Assembly: GCA_034008185.1 (NCBI GenBank) | Contig: CM067089.1 | Span: 23,408,213-23,472,212 of the forward strand | Origin: Gorsachius magnificus | Taxonomy: Eukaryota > Chordata > Aves > Pelecaniformes > Ardeidae | Direction: 5' to 3' | DNA length: 64,000 nucleotides | Shown here: piece by piece, positions 22,961 to 35,165 of the stretch | Layout: every line of letters starts with the position of its first letter | Numbering within the stretch: the stretch's first letter is position 1 | Notes under the pieces: generated by a model | Databases searched by the model: none | What the model saw: the letters and a program-made list of their open reading frames with translations, nothing else | What the model was told of the DNA's origin: nothing | Translations under genes and position numbers: made by a program

Positions 22961-25900
22961 CCTTGTAACGGGGTTTGTTTGTCCTTGTTTTTAGCCAGGA
23001 CGCGAATCGTAACGGGATGCATGCCGACTACAAGCTGGACAGAAAAACTAGTTGTATTCCTTCCCAAAGCGTGGTCTAGACTACACCGCGTGCCAGTAGG
23101 TAGGCCTGACGGTAGCTGTTAGCTATGGAGTTAGCCAGACTCGGGGTCAGCCGCAAATTGGGCTAAGCCCACATTGGCTTGGGCTTGTGGACCAAGTGCT
23201 AGAAGTTGATGAAATCTCTGGACCTTTAAGTCTGGAAGGCTGCCTGTTCGCAAGCCTTGCTCCCATTTGAAGGTACAGGCGTGCAATAAAAAAACAGGTC
23301 ACTGTGTTTCGAGAATCTGCTCCTTACCTGCGTGGTGGTAGGGCCATGTTATTTCTGTGGTGGTTCGTACTGCTGTGGCACAGCTGATGGAGAGTAGCTT
23401 CATAAGCTGAAATAAGGTACTTTCTTTCAGGCAGAAAAGATGTTTAGTGCTTTTTTTTTCCTTAAAAATTCTGAAGGATAGTAGATTAGGAAAAAAAAAA
23501 GCCTGTTTTTAGCCTTTGTCTGAAACATACTGTTTCTATTGGTAGTGATTCATTTTTTGCGCAAGTTCATCATGTACTCCGTAGTGAAGTAAAGACAAAA
23601 TAATTCTGAAAATGTGACTGTGTATTGTCAAAGAATGAAGCAGATTCCAGATCAAGTGTATTGTCTTCCATTTTTAGACAGTATTCTTTTACCTCCGTGC
23701 ATCAATTTTTCTCAGTCTAAAAAATGGAAGATTTTTGCCAGTCTGCAGGAACTGTGTGTGGTAACTGTTTGAAAAAATACTGGGTCTCTGTTAAGTAGAA
23801 ATATGACATTTAAATTAACATAGAGTGAGTTGAAGGCCCTTCCCTTACCTCTCAGTTTCTGATTTATCCAGTAATAAATAATTTGGGGTGACATCTTCCT
23901 TTCTGCTCACTCCCCCCCTCCTCAATATGTAGCATAGTTTGTGCTGCTTTTGAAACTGAGCATTGATTTCCTCTAAAGCTGTTAGAACTGGGACTCTAGG
24001 AATGGTCACAAGGAAAAGAACCTGGAGTGAAAGTGAAGCTAAACTAGGAACTGATCCAAGTTAGGAATGTTATGAGAACTGCAAGCTCTGAAAACAAACC
24101 CCAGGCAAACAAATCAGTTTGTAAAGATGCCGGTTGTTATTTTAGGTTGACTCCTATGGGAAATGCCTGCATAACCGTGAGCTTCCCAGTGAACGACTGA
24201 GAGACACTTCTACAGCCACTACAGAAGATTCTGAATTCATGACTTTTATTGCCAGGTACAAGTTTCATCTGGCCTTGGAAAATGCCATATGCGACGACTA
24301 CATGACAGAGAAGCTGTGGCGTCCGATGCACTTGGGTGCTGTCCCAGTATACCGAGGCTCTCCAGCTGTGCGGGACTGGATGCCAAACAACCTCTCCATC
24401 ATTCTTATAGACGACTTTGACAGTCCCCAAGAGCTGGCAAAGTATCTTGATTTCCTGGACAAGAATGGAGAGGAGTATATGAAGTACCTAGAGTATAAAA
24501 ACCATGGTGGAATCAAAAACCAGTTCTTGTTAGAGAGCTTGGAGAGGCGGGAGTGGGGTGTGAACGACATGACTCTGCCCAATTACTTGAATGGCTTTGA
24601 GTGTTTCATCTGTGACAGGGAGAACATCCGGGTCAAAGAGGAGGAGGAACACAAAAAGTCTCGTGGGAAAATTCCAGCTCCCAAACCTCGCATAGCTCAG
24701 TTCAAGCACATGGGATGTCCTGTGCCAATCCCTGGGTTTGGAAGTGTTGAAGACCTCTCTGGAGGAGACAGGTAATGTACCGGTACTATGCTTTGTGAAG
24801 GAAAAAGAGCTTCAAATAATGGTAGCTGTAATTTTTAACAATGCGTTGTACTTAAGGGATCTTGAGTTACACTTCCTATTACATCTTGTGGGTGGTATGG
24901 TAGTTCTGCTAATACTGGGTAACACTGAGGCTGAAAAAGAGGCTTGGACAGTGGTTTTGGTTGGTGGCTGAATGAGGAGTGTGAGACACCCATAACATTC
25001 TGTTCACATGCTCTGCAACCTTGGGCAATGCGGTTATCCGTTGTCTATCTTAGCCTCTGTTTGTTTGTTTGTTTGTAGGAGGGATGTTTTTCAGTACAGT
25101 GATGGTAAAGTGCTTGCTAGCCCTTAGGTGAAAGAAGCTGTGTACCTCGCTACAAAGCACTGCATTAAGAATGGGGCTGCTGCTCTTTGGTGCAGGCCTG
25201 GTTAACTCCTGTTGACTTCAGAGCAGAAGTTAGGCCCACCCAGAATCCTTTACAACACTTCTTCTTGTTTTGTGTGACAGAATTCTGGTTTGTGTTGAAG
25301 GACGCCATCCCATTTATTTAAGAAAGGGACCACACAGGGCAGAGAATAGGTTGAGTGGCTTCTTGTCCCCTTTGCGCGCAGGGATTGCTAGTGTCGCTGG
25401 AATCTCCCAGGCCCATAGCCCAGTGTTACCCATCTCTAGCGCGAGCTTTCCTGTAGTCTGTCAGCAGGGAACTAACCACACCAACCCTCAGGCAACCACT
25501 TTTGACAGGCAGAATAGAGTTTTGTTGGCACTGTCTACTTAGTCCTTAGTATTTATACATGCGTTGCTACAAAACAAGTCAGTGCTTGGGTTCCCAAACC
25601 TTGAGTTTTTCCATTGACAGTGTTTGAAGTTGCAGGTGCTGGAGGGAAGGGTTCTTGCAGTTCATAAACCATGTGTGCACTTTTTGTAGTGCGTATTATT
25701 AGTCTAACAAGTTTGGATCCCCCAGGTTTGTAATTTTTTTTTGCATTACCTGCAACAATTTCTGTCTTGTTAGGCAATTACTCAAGTTTATGCAATTCAC
25801 TTTCTATAAGCTATTACATAGCCATCATAAAGATAAACCCTCAGCCATAGCAGATCTTGCCTATGTTCATAGCTAGCTGTCACCAAAGATTTCAGTGTGC

Positions 25901-28900
25901 TGATGTCAGTCCCACTGTAGTATTAAATTAATGACTTTCTGAAAATATTGGGAAGATATCATGCACTGTCCAAAAGGAAGTTGTGGAAATACTCTATCCC
26001 AGTTTGTATCTATTTACAGCTTTGTTAATGATTTCCTAGAATAAGGAATTGAATGCTTAGGAGTGTTAAAATGTTAGAAGAAACAGTGTGTTGAAAATGT
26101 ATAATCCATCATTTCAAGTATGCTAACCCAAAACTAAGTTCTGTGTGGATATGAAGCTCTGAAAAAGTTTTTATTATGTTATCCATCCACAAAAACATAT
26201 GAAGAATTTTATAAGGGTGGGTAACTACTTCGTCCTGTGTTTGGATGCTTTCAAAAATGGCCAACTGAAACTAAAAAAGGAAATAAGCCTGATGTCATTC
26301 AGGTTTCTTAGGAAATCCATATTTCACAAACTTGCAATGTTTGTCTTTAAAAAGAATTTTTCACAGTACAATTAGTTCTCATATTGACTCATTGAAAAGT
26401 TATACTTCTGAGTAAAAGGGGTCCATGATCCTTTGTTTTCTGTTCGTTGATTGACTTATTGGAGCTTTTTTATAGTAATACCTTTTCTCAGCCTCGGTAG
26501 CAAAATGTGCTTTTCCCTTGTAGCATGCAATGAGAGTATTCTCTACGTTTTCATAGATTTTCTCTTGCTTTTGAGCAGCAGGTGGCAGTAGAGAAATACC
26601 TTTGAAGGCACAGCATGGGTGACTGTGCTTGCACGCTCAGGTACTCCATCATTCTGTGCAGTGGTCATCAGCAAGGACTTTGGAACAGTTGGTCCATAAT
26701 CCAAGCTACAGTTGCATCCCACAGAAGTTTCCATGTCTCATTGAACCATAGTGTGTTATTCTTCCCATGTTTATAGACATGAGATGCGTCTGGAAAAATT
26801 GTACCAGGGAAGCTTTTACATTGTCTGCTATCTACTTTAGAAAGATATGTATCTGTACCTTCTGAGGCATGATCAAAGCAATCTCCAGTGAAATACGGTG
26901 GTTTCTATCTCATAAGGATCTGAGCTTTTACCATTTTTATCTCTAAAGTGGAACATGTTTACTTAGAATTGTAAATGGTGTAACAGTAGCATAAAATTGC
27001 CACCAAAGCATTAGCTAAACATGGTCATGCTTTGTCAGAGTTTGACAGTAATGTTATGTCAACAGTATGATTAATTTAGATGATTGTCTACTGAGCCAAT
27101 CAATTGTGTATTTTGTTACTTTAGAGAACTGGAAAAATTATAAACCTAGTGGAGTTACAAGTGATAAAATATACAAGGTCTGACTATAAGCATACACTGT
27201 GATTTTGGGTTCTGGAGGCTTCTGGAACTCAGAGAACAACGAAGGCAATTGGAGTTTATATATTTTTAGAGCAAGTACCCAATTACAATATGGTTACCCT
27301 GTGCATCTGCATGCTCTGTGACCCTCATTCCCAGATATAATTTGTTTTTAGGGTTGACGAATGGGCTGAATTGACAGAACTGTTGCATCAAAATCTCTAT
27401 GTATGTGTATGTAGCTGGAGCACATTATTATACCTTCAGCTCTAAGTGTGGAGATGTGTTTCTTAAATCCTTATGCTTGCAGCCTCACTTGTGTTTGGAC
27501 TTCTGGGCTTCACACCCAAGTGAGCTTCAGAAGAAAGGCTGTAGAACAACTGCTTGTATGTGTTAGGTTATGGGTCGGTCACTATAGTCTCTTGAATTTT
27601 TGGCTGCTTTGTACAGAAAATAGTGAGTTACATCTGTTCAGTAGGAACCGCAATCCCCAGTTATTCTTGGACTCTCACCTTTGTGAAGAGAAATGTTTGG
27701 TTTGTTTCATTGATAGAGATTCATTTTGCAAAAGTGGAGCATTTGAGAGGATAGCTACAAGAAGACTAAGTGACGATACCTTTCCAGTTACCTTAACGCT
27801 TTTCATCTGTGGTAGCATGAGAAAAGAGAAGCCAGTGTGCCTTTGATAAAGGAATGTTTTGAAACCGTCATGGTTTTGCTAGTCCCATTTTATATCGATG
27901 TCACAGTTTATTTACTAGAGGAAAACCAACTTAAAAGTGTATCAGATTTGCCACATGTACATTGTAAGGTGTCTCTTGCAATTGAATCCAATAATCAGCC
28001 AGGATTAAAGATGGACCTGTATCTTGTGGCAGTAATGTTTCAGGTGAATGTAGTTGGTAGTTTCAGGTGTACGTAGTTTGTAGTTTCAGGATATTTGTAC
28101 AGTCCTGTACATCCCGGGGTACCATTTTTTTCCAGTTTACAGAATCAGAGTGAAATTATTTTCTTAAAAATCAATAACAGCAATGTAAAAAGAAAAATAC
28201 CAAAGTGTTCTTATTTAATATTTTTGACAAGAGTCTTCACTTGCATACTGGAGTTCCTTTCAGTGTTGTTTCCGTAGAGTTCAGCTGGAAAACATTTTCT
28301 TTTTTCTGTTACCTACTGCCACTTAGTCTTGTGTCTGGTATGTAATGCAAGTATACTCATTTTCCTAACATCTGCCCTTACTTAGTGCTGTAAAAACCAA
28401 GTAATTCACTTTGGCAGTTCTTGAACAAAGGTTAATGAATTTAGCTGGTAAGCAAAGTGATTTCCAAGTGCTGCATTTTACAAAGGAACCTTTTAGCAGA
28501 CATGGGTTTTTTTTAATGCAGAAGTACATCTCTGTCTATGATCATTCACATGGTAATCTATGTTAAAAGGTTTATTTTGAGGTCTCTGTTGGTGTACACC
28601 ACAGAAACGTCCCACCATAAATGATGCTGTTGACCCCAGAATACTAATTCCCATGGCATACAAGTTGTATGCTGCTCCACAAAGAAAGTGACTATGACAT
28701 TGTGTGTTTCTTTTGGTCTTCCTGGAGTAGTGGGTGAGATCTGCTTCTGGGCAGTGCAGCCATGCTTGCTTTAATATAGAGCGTATAGCGCAAACGCAGA
28801 AGGCACTGTACTTATTTCTGTGATTGGGAGGGAGAAGAAGCAAAAAGCTCTGCGTATAAGTTAACAAGTAACTCATATGGACAGATTAACATGAGCATCA

Positions 28901-29786
28901 TATCTGGTCGTTCTTTCCAAAATTTGTGATGGGCTTATGTGGCTGGGTAGCAGATACAATGGAGAAGAGATAAATAAATTATTACTGTATGTTGATATAA
29001 CACAAATGAGAGAAGTAGTCCACGTGATCGTGAATGGGAAGGGAATTGCTGAAAGTCTCAGTGATGTAGTCTGTGCTATGAAAATTTGAGAATGTATGCA
29101 CTGAAAAAGAGGAAGTATGTACTCAACCATGTAGTCTGGAGATAGTCAGGGTTGAAGGATATAAGGTTTTTTTTGTCTCTGCCATGTATAACCTGAGTTT
29201 GTAATGAGTAGCTGTCATTCTCTAATTGTTAAATGGTTTATTTGAAAAAATTTGATTCTTGGGCTGTTACACGCATACTGGTCATGGAAGGCTACTCTCA
29301 AAATCATGTAAGGACTTCTGCTAGATTTTATTTTAATGGAAGTTTTTATTCTCTACAATTAATAATTTAGTCTCTTTGGTTAGCACTACAATCACACGCT
29401 GATACTTTCAGAATATTGTAGAGCTAATAGCAAGCTATATTTTCTGTAGAGAATTGTCATAGCAAGTTTCTTTAAATGACTTAGAGCACAATGGCACGGT
29501 GACAACATACTTTGTCCTGACCATCTCTGTGACTGTTTTCCTCTTGGGTGAAAGAAAAAAAATGGTTTCAGTGCTATTACAGCTGCAGACGCATTTGGGT
29601 TTTTTAATGGTTTATGGTGGTGTCTTTTGTTGTTTCAGTTGGAAAGAGATGTGGCTACAGGATTATTGGCAAAGCCTTGATCAGGGTGAGGCCCTCACCG
29701 CTATGATTCACCGCAATGAGTCACATCAGGGAAGATTTTGGGACTATATGCATGAGATTTTTCTCAAGAGGACGAGGCAACACTGA
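22310..29786 (+). CDS. FUT11: FUT11 (POFUT4), GT10-family fucosyltransferase; 5' end unresolved
   Basis: FUT11 is a secretory-pathway GT10 fucosyltransferase using GDP-fucose; recent work describes FUT10 and FUT11 as protein O-fucosyltransferases for EMI domains. Three exons join in frame: about 22310-22897 (phase 0 donor CAG/GTAGGT), 24146-24771 and 29639-29786 (TGA at 29784-29786), giving about 453 codons. Human FUT11 is about 492. Exon 1 has [17 protein letters not shown] and FYGTDF. Exon 2 has the hallmark alpha-1,3-FucT motif ([11 protein letters not shown], then DDYMTEKLW) and [12 protein letters not shown]. Exon 3 has the FUT11-like [19 protein letters not shown] tail. Oddity: the exon 1 frame has no ATG between its upstream stop (22007-22009) and the conserved region, and no signal anchor is visible, so about 40 N-terminal residues are missing or mis-assembled. 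Confidence 0.93.
22898..24145 (+). other. FUT11: FUT11 intron 1
   Basis: A GT-AG intron of 1,248 bases between coding exons 1 and 2. Its first 60-70 bases are still in the CpG island. I see nothing else in it beyond short T and A runs around 23450-23500. Confidence 0.8.
24146..24771 (+). CDS. FUT11: FUT11 exon 2, catalytic GT10 core
   Basis: Starts after TTATTTTAG with VDSYGKCLH, directly continuing the exon 1 end (ELMKYIQ). It carries the GDP-fucose-binding motif around 24256-24320 and the [14 protein letters not shown] block. The Glu/Lys-rich stretch near 24625-24665 is divergent and probably a surface loop. It ends in phase 2 (AG), completed to Ser by exon 3. Confidence 0.93.
24772..29638 (+). 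other. FUT11: FUT11 intron 2 (4.9 kb)
   Basis: A GT-AG intron separating the catalytic exon from the 48-codon terminal exon. It holds a GTTT microsatellite (about 25059-25077) and a 23-bp tandem duplication (28041-28086). No internal gene is recognised. A minus-strand ORF at 28493-28876 has one hydrophobic segment but no known relative. Reading past the exon 2 donor gives an immediate stop (AGG TAA), so intron retention would end the protein four bases beyond the exon boundary. Confidence 0.75.
28041..28086. repeat. 23-bp tandem duplication
   Basis: Two adjacent 23-base units (28041-28063 and 28064-28086), both starting CAGGTG and ending GTAGTTT, differ at a few positions. A third copy begins (CAGG) and stops. 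This is a small local slip duplication in FUT11 intron 2. Confidence 0.7.
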
Positions 29787-30335
29787 CCCATCTTTGTAAG
29801 AGCTTGATCTGAAAATTTCATTGAAAGTTGAGACTGTGAATTCTTACCTTGGTCCAAATGTTTGCCTTGAAATAGAAGAAAAACTCTCACAGAGATGCTT
29901 TTTTCTGGTGCATGAAGTAAGTTTCTGCTATGATTGGATTTCGGCAGTGAAGATCTTAGCAACTGCTTTGATTTGAATTTCAGCTCTGTGGTGTGAAGCC
30001 ACTCCTGATTTACAGGTGTCAACATGTGGGACAAAAGAGGAATTTACTCTCCTTTTGCATTTGGTATAGCTTCCTTGTGGCTTACATGACTTCAGAGGAA
30101 CACCTCTTCAGAATCTTGCTCAAATACCCGAAGTTATTTCAGGGATTTTTTAAATCTCCAAAATATTAATCATTTTTTATAAGTATTTTATCAGCCATTT
30201 ATTGTCCTCATTAAGGTGTACTGTTAGCTGCTATTAACAAACAGCTTTTCCAGTGAAGGAATTACAAAAGACAAATGTCTGTGGAGTGCAATTGTGCCTT
30301 ATGAAATTGCAGCAATAAAGCCTCTTCTCCCCAAG
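29787..30335 (+). other. FUT11: FUT11 3' UTR (predicted extent)
   Basis: Non-coding sequence after the TGA runs to AATAAA at 30314-30319, the first canonical polyadenylation hexamer, giving a UTR of about 550 bases. Longer forms cannot be excluded. Confidence 0.6.
30314..30319 (+). terminator. FUT11: FUT11 polyadenylation signal
   Basis: Canonical AATAAA in the context GCAGCAATAAAGCC, about 530 bases after the FUT11 stop codon. Confidence 0.6.
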
Positions 30336-32091
30336 TAAGCATGCCTTGAATGCTCCTGCTTTTCAGGGTAACTCAATAGCTATGGGCTGGTCACTTACCC
30401 TCTGCCTAATTTTCCTTGTTTTGCTAACTTTCCAGGTGATACGTACAATGGGATGAGAGACTAAATGATTTAATTTACAACTTTCAACAAAGTACTTCAC
30501 ACCAGAAAGTGTATTACCTGGTATTGTGCAGAACTAGAGTAAAATTAGTATGCTTTGCTTCTTTCAAGTTTCTGTAAAAGGGAATCCCAGCTACAGTCTT
30601 GACTTCTTGTTATCTCTTTAACACCAGCAATTCAGAGGCCTTTGGTTTGTTCTTTTTGAGTATCTGCAGCTTTCTGCAAAGACAAATACATTTTAACAAT
30701 GGTGCCTCTCCAGTGGTCTCTGCAGTTTGGATACAAAGCTTGCAGTCTTTCTGTGCTGAAGGGGATCATCAGAATCAGGTGCACTGAGATGGTTTTGTAT
30801 CTCTACCAAATCTTAATACAGTGTGATCCTGGTCTGTGACTGGAGTTCCTACAAGTGATGACATCTGGATAGATCTTCCTTGTTGCGTAGCGTGTATCTC
30901 TTACAGATATAAATAAAGCCCACTGTTCCCTTCCATGTTGGGTACCTCTCTGAAATAATCGATTTTGCATCGGAGATTCACTTAGTGTCATGGGTTAAAA
31001 GCACAGGTAAATATGACCACACTGCAGCGATGTCTGACTAAATAGCCAGAGTTTATCCATGCCTAAAACAGAATGTTGGTAATGAAGGTCTAGAGTGTGG
31101 GGGGTAATTTCATTTTGTAAGGCAGTTCATGCATTGCTATGGGAAGTCTGAATCCTGTTAGTAAAAGTTAGGAACAGGAGTGAATCTACATTCTGCCCCT
31201 AATTAAGTCACTATCCATTGCTTAGCTGTGGATGGAACATTTAATCTCTTTTTTTTTTTTTTTTCCCCTCAAATTCCCATTCATAATGCTACAGGTATGA
31301 TATTATAGGTATAATATTAGTATAGGTAATGATATGCATCTCAATGTTTGCCTCTCAGGTGATAGAATATTGCAGTGTTAAAAACTGGGCACCTTGACAG
31401 AGGAGACTTCAGACCCATAACTATCACTGGATTCTTGTAAATGTGGAAAATACATAAAATATACGCAGATCTCACCTGATTTCTTTTTAAGGAGAAAACT
31501 GCTTTTTTATCTCTTCTGTAATAACAGTAACAAATAATTCTTCAGCTAAAATGCATTCATCAGTTTACATTCCTTTTTTTCAGTTACTCAGGAGACATGA
31601 ATACCTAAGTGAATATATTTGAATTAATTGTTAAAGTGGATTACTCAAATCAGATTAAGATTACAGATATGTCTATTCAGGATTGAAGTGGTCACAATGT
31701 GCTTGAGAACTAAATTACGATAAAACAAATTAGGGTTGCTTTAGTTCTGAATATCAACTTCTACTGAACAGTTTAATGATATTTAAATAAATTGTTTGAA
31801 TTAATGCCTTCAGTTACTTCAGATTCTCTTTGTTTCATGCTCTAGATAGAAAATCATTCAGTAGTCTTTGAGTGCATGGTGCTTTTAATTAGCTATATCT
31901 CAAAACCCTTTCTTATTCAAGTGTTTGGGGTAGTCAGGAAGAGAAATTCCTATCTTGCTTTTTGTACTAAACATAAAAAATACAAACCAGGTACTAGCAT
32001 ATTCTGCTTTTGCTATTTTATTCTGTAATTTAAGTAGTTTTTCTAGAAGTGTAGGGTTTATAACCATGTCCAGGTATTTGTTATAATTTAC

Positions 32092-32233
32092 CTGCTGTTG
32101 CCAAAATTAGACAGGCTACACTTAATGTGTTGTCCTTGCAGGAGTAACAGGAGGAAGTACCAATATAAGCATGCGCATCATAGCACCTGCTTAATTCTTG
32201 AGTAATGATGTCCCAAAGCCTCACTTTGCCTTC
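32092..32233 (-). other. Second candidate minus-strand exon, unrecognised
   Basis: Read on the minus strand, 142 bases lie between a TTTTGCTGAGCAG acceptor and a good CAG/GTAAAT donor. The peptide starts EGKVRLWDIITQEL. It enters in phase 0, which matches the phase-0 exit of the candidate at 32954-33211. The LW-x2-I-x2-EL pattern faintly recalls Myb/SANT-type helices, but this is too weak to name. Confidence 0.22.
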
Positions 32234-32953
32234 CTGCTCAGCAAAATGAGCATGTTTGTCAAATAACAACAGAATTGAAGATACAGTGGTACAAACTTAA
32301 GAGTAGCTAGCAAACCAGATAAAAGCTTACTCCTTGGGACCTTGATTCATTAATTTGCTAGTTTGCAACCGTGTATTCCTTCACCACTATTTATTATCTG
32401 TACTCAGTATATTACAGTCACCCGTCAACAAGGGTTTTTTGTTAGTCGTACAGGAGTTTTTTTTGTTTGGTTTTTTTTCGCTGTATGTATGCACTACAGA
32501 AGGCTTTGAGCTTCATGACTGTTGCCAAACATGAGTATTTCTGATTGCCATATCCCTTCTTAACACAGGTGTAAAAGCAGCACAGATATGAAGGTAACTT
32601 TATCACAGATACTCTGTGGGTTTTGTATGAGTTTCAAAGTACAACTTCCAGTTTGTAGTTAAGAGTCATGAGCCAGTTTCAATAGCTTTCTTTTCTGAGT
32701 TCTTAGTGTCTTCTTAGGTTTAACTATTTTTTACAGTCCTGCAGGTGGTGAACTTCTCAAGAGGTAATGAGTATCAGCTACCACTCTTCACAGCCATGAT
32801 GCTCACCCAAGCCTTGTGTTTCTCTTGTATCTGCAGACATTTTTTCTGTAGGAATAGATCATAGTAGCTTATCATCTCCTGTACGTCACAATGTGTCCAT
32901 GATTTATAAAAAATGTGTCTATTGCCTAAATTAATATACTAAATGTGTTTCAC

Positions 32954-33211
32954 TTGTTGTACATGGTGTGCAAGAGTTAAGGCTGAAATATTTCTTCCAG
33001 TGTGTAGTATGAATAACTTGTATAGCTGCCAGGCAAACTCCTCAGGGGCCGGAGAGGTGGGAATCTTCCCTTGCTGGCTAAAGAGCTGTGGTTGCAGTTC
33101 TGTTCCAGGCTGCTGAATGACCTTCACAACATCCACTTCTCTGCACAGCAAGGGCTGCAAAATGTTGAATAAAGGAGGTTCTACCAGTAGGGCTTTGCTT
33201 TCATCTCTCTC
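32954..33211 (-). other. Candidate minus-strand exon, unrecognised
   Basis: Read on the minus strand, 86 codons stay open (258 bases). They start after a strong acceptor (pyrimidine-rich CTCCTCCTGCCTCC, then ATAACAG) and end before a weak donor (CAA/GTGAAA). The peptide begins ERDESKALLVEPPLF and includes PAPEEFAWQLYKLF. If the donor is not used, the frame stops five codons later, so it could be a terminal exon. I recognise no family. Chance is a real alternative. Confidence 0.25.
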
Positions 33212-35165
33212 CTGTTATTTGTAGGAGGCAGGAGGAGGAGCTGGGTCTCATACCCTTGAAGAATTTGAGATTAATTTACATAATAATGAATTTGAAAGGA
33301 TTGCTATATAATGTCCGAAGACTAATGCCAGTCTTAGCAAAGTGAATTCAATTTATGATCCTAGTTGGTCTTTCTACTAATGCAAGCTATGTGAATGCAG
33401 ACAAGGAGGAAGGTTACTGCAGCAACTATTAACATTTTGGATAAAGGTTTCTGATTCCTGTTCTTGACTGCTAACTGGATTTCTCACTTCACTGCTTTAA
33501 AACCAAACCAGCTAGATGGTGGCTGAATGTCATCACTCATGTTGTGACTACCGGAAGGCTTATATCATACTCGGACTGAACAATGTATACAACATCTTAA
33601 TCAAGTTCTTACAGTGCAGGTGCCCGTGCTCATAAGAACACACAACTGAGACTAATCAGGAATTTTTGTAAAGATACCAAATATTGAGGATGATAGAGAT
33701 TACCTCTGTAAACCTTTTGGTAGGCTTCTACTAACTAGGGTGAGTCACTTCACTGCTTGTCATGCATTTTGCCTGTTTACTGTGTGACTAGAGGGAGGAT
33801 TTCAAAGCTGCCAGGATAGCTTTATTCACTAGCATTAATATTCTAAAAATAGATACCTCCTCATTACTGCTCATGTGAAACACTGGTAAATTCTATTGAT
33901 GCTGTGTCTCAGAATTGACTTGAGAAGCCAGGGTAAGTTTATGTCCTCTGAGACGCTAGAGAGGAGAAATAAATGTCTGACAGAAGGTTAAAAATCTAGC
34001 AATCTAATTCATTGCACTGGACAAGCTAAGATTCTCATTCTCCTGCCAAAACTGTGATACCAGGTGCTGCCTGTTTTTTCAGTAAGAAGCTGGGTATTTT
34101 ATATACTGAAGTAGTAGTCTGTGTTTTCTGTCCTTTAACAAGGACTGCAATTTCTAGGAAGCAAATAACCTCACTGAATAATATTGATTGGATACCTAAC
34201 ATTGATAATTTCTAGAACTGAAAAAGAATTGCCTTTTATTCTTTCTGTCACTGTAGTAATTTTCAAACGGAAGGATCTCTGAATCTTCTGTGGTGGTACG
34301 TAGGAAATGAGCCGAACAACAGTGTTTGGAGGGAAAGGAGATTCTTTCCCTGGAAATGGTCTGCAAAGTGCAGCAGCTGGAGAATCACAGCAGAAATGCC
34401 CCTCTTGCACCTTGGCAGAGGGTAGTTTTCACTGGAATTGAAGAAAAAAATAACTCCTTAAGGACTGGGAACAGGCTAAATTGAATTGAAACACAGCCAT
34501 CAGGGACATCACTGTATAAACAAGCAGACACCTGCCTCCCTTACCATCCTTGCATATTCACTCTTCAGCCATCGTCCCAAGAGAGCCACTCCCTTAATGA
34601 TGAGCTGTCATCCATTTGGTTGGATTTAATTAAGATTGTTGATGGATCTCCAGGCACCTTCCGAGAAGCTGTATTAATCGGAAACACAGGGTGGCAGGTT
34701 CCTTCATTCTGCCCAGAGACCTCTACTGACAGGTTGAAATTAATCAGAGACAAAATCCTTTTAGTGATATGACCAGCTGAGCCAAAGCCTCTGTCAGGCT
34801 TTAACAAAGTGCACTTTTCTTATGATTTAGTGTCTCAGAGCTGGCAGTGAGAAATACGTGGCCCTGCAGAGGAATTAGGAAGGGTGGAGAAGAATGGAAC
34901 TGCAGGATTTGTTCCAGAGCTCTGACACAACTGGCATCTTAATTCTTTCCTGCAGAAAAGACCCATCTAATGCTGAAATGCCTCAGAGATGGTTCTGGGG
35001 ATCTTGGAATGGATCAGAGCAGATCACGATACTTTGTGGCATCTCTGAGCAAATAAGGAGGCATCAGGTAATTTGCAGTGGAAATGGGCTGGATTTCAGT
35101 AGATTTGGGAGTTAGGGATTAGGGATGGCAGCTCAGAACTAATTAGGTGGACAGAATGATGCAGG

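Larger units (their letters stand above)
30336..35150. other. Intergenic region between FUT11 and the CR1 element
   Basis: AT-rich sequence with no recognised gene. It contains two minus-strand exon-like segments (32954-33211 and 32092-32233, listed separately) and other minus-strand ORFs of 60-80 codons at 34171-34410 and 34565-34807 that I cannot tell from chance. Confidence 0.5.

Noticed and set aside
28493..28876. A 127-codon minus-strand ORF in FUT11 intron 2 with a hydrophobic stretch ([14 protein letters not shown])
   Set aside because: One hydrophobic run in an intron is not enough. I could name no family and saw no convincing splice or polyadenylation context.
34565..34807. An 80-codon minus-strand ORF that reads like protein
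   Set aside because: It ends in a stop with no clear acceptor or donor joining it to the other minus-strand candidates, so it cannot be told from chance.
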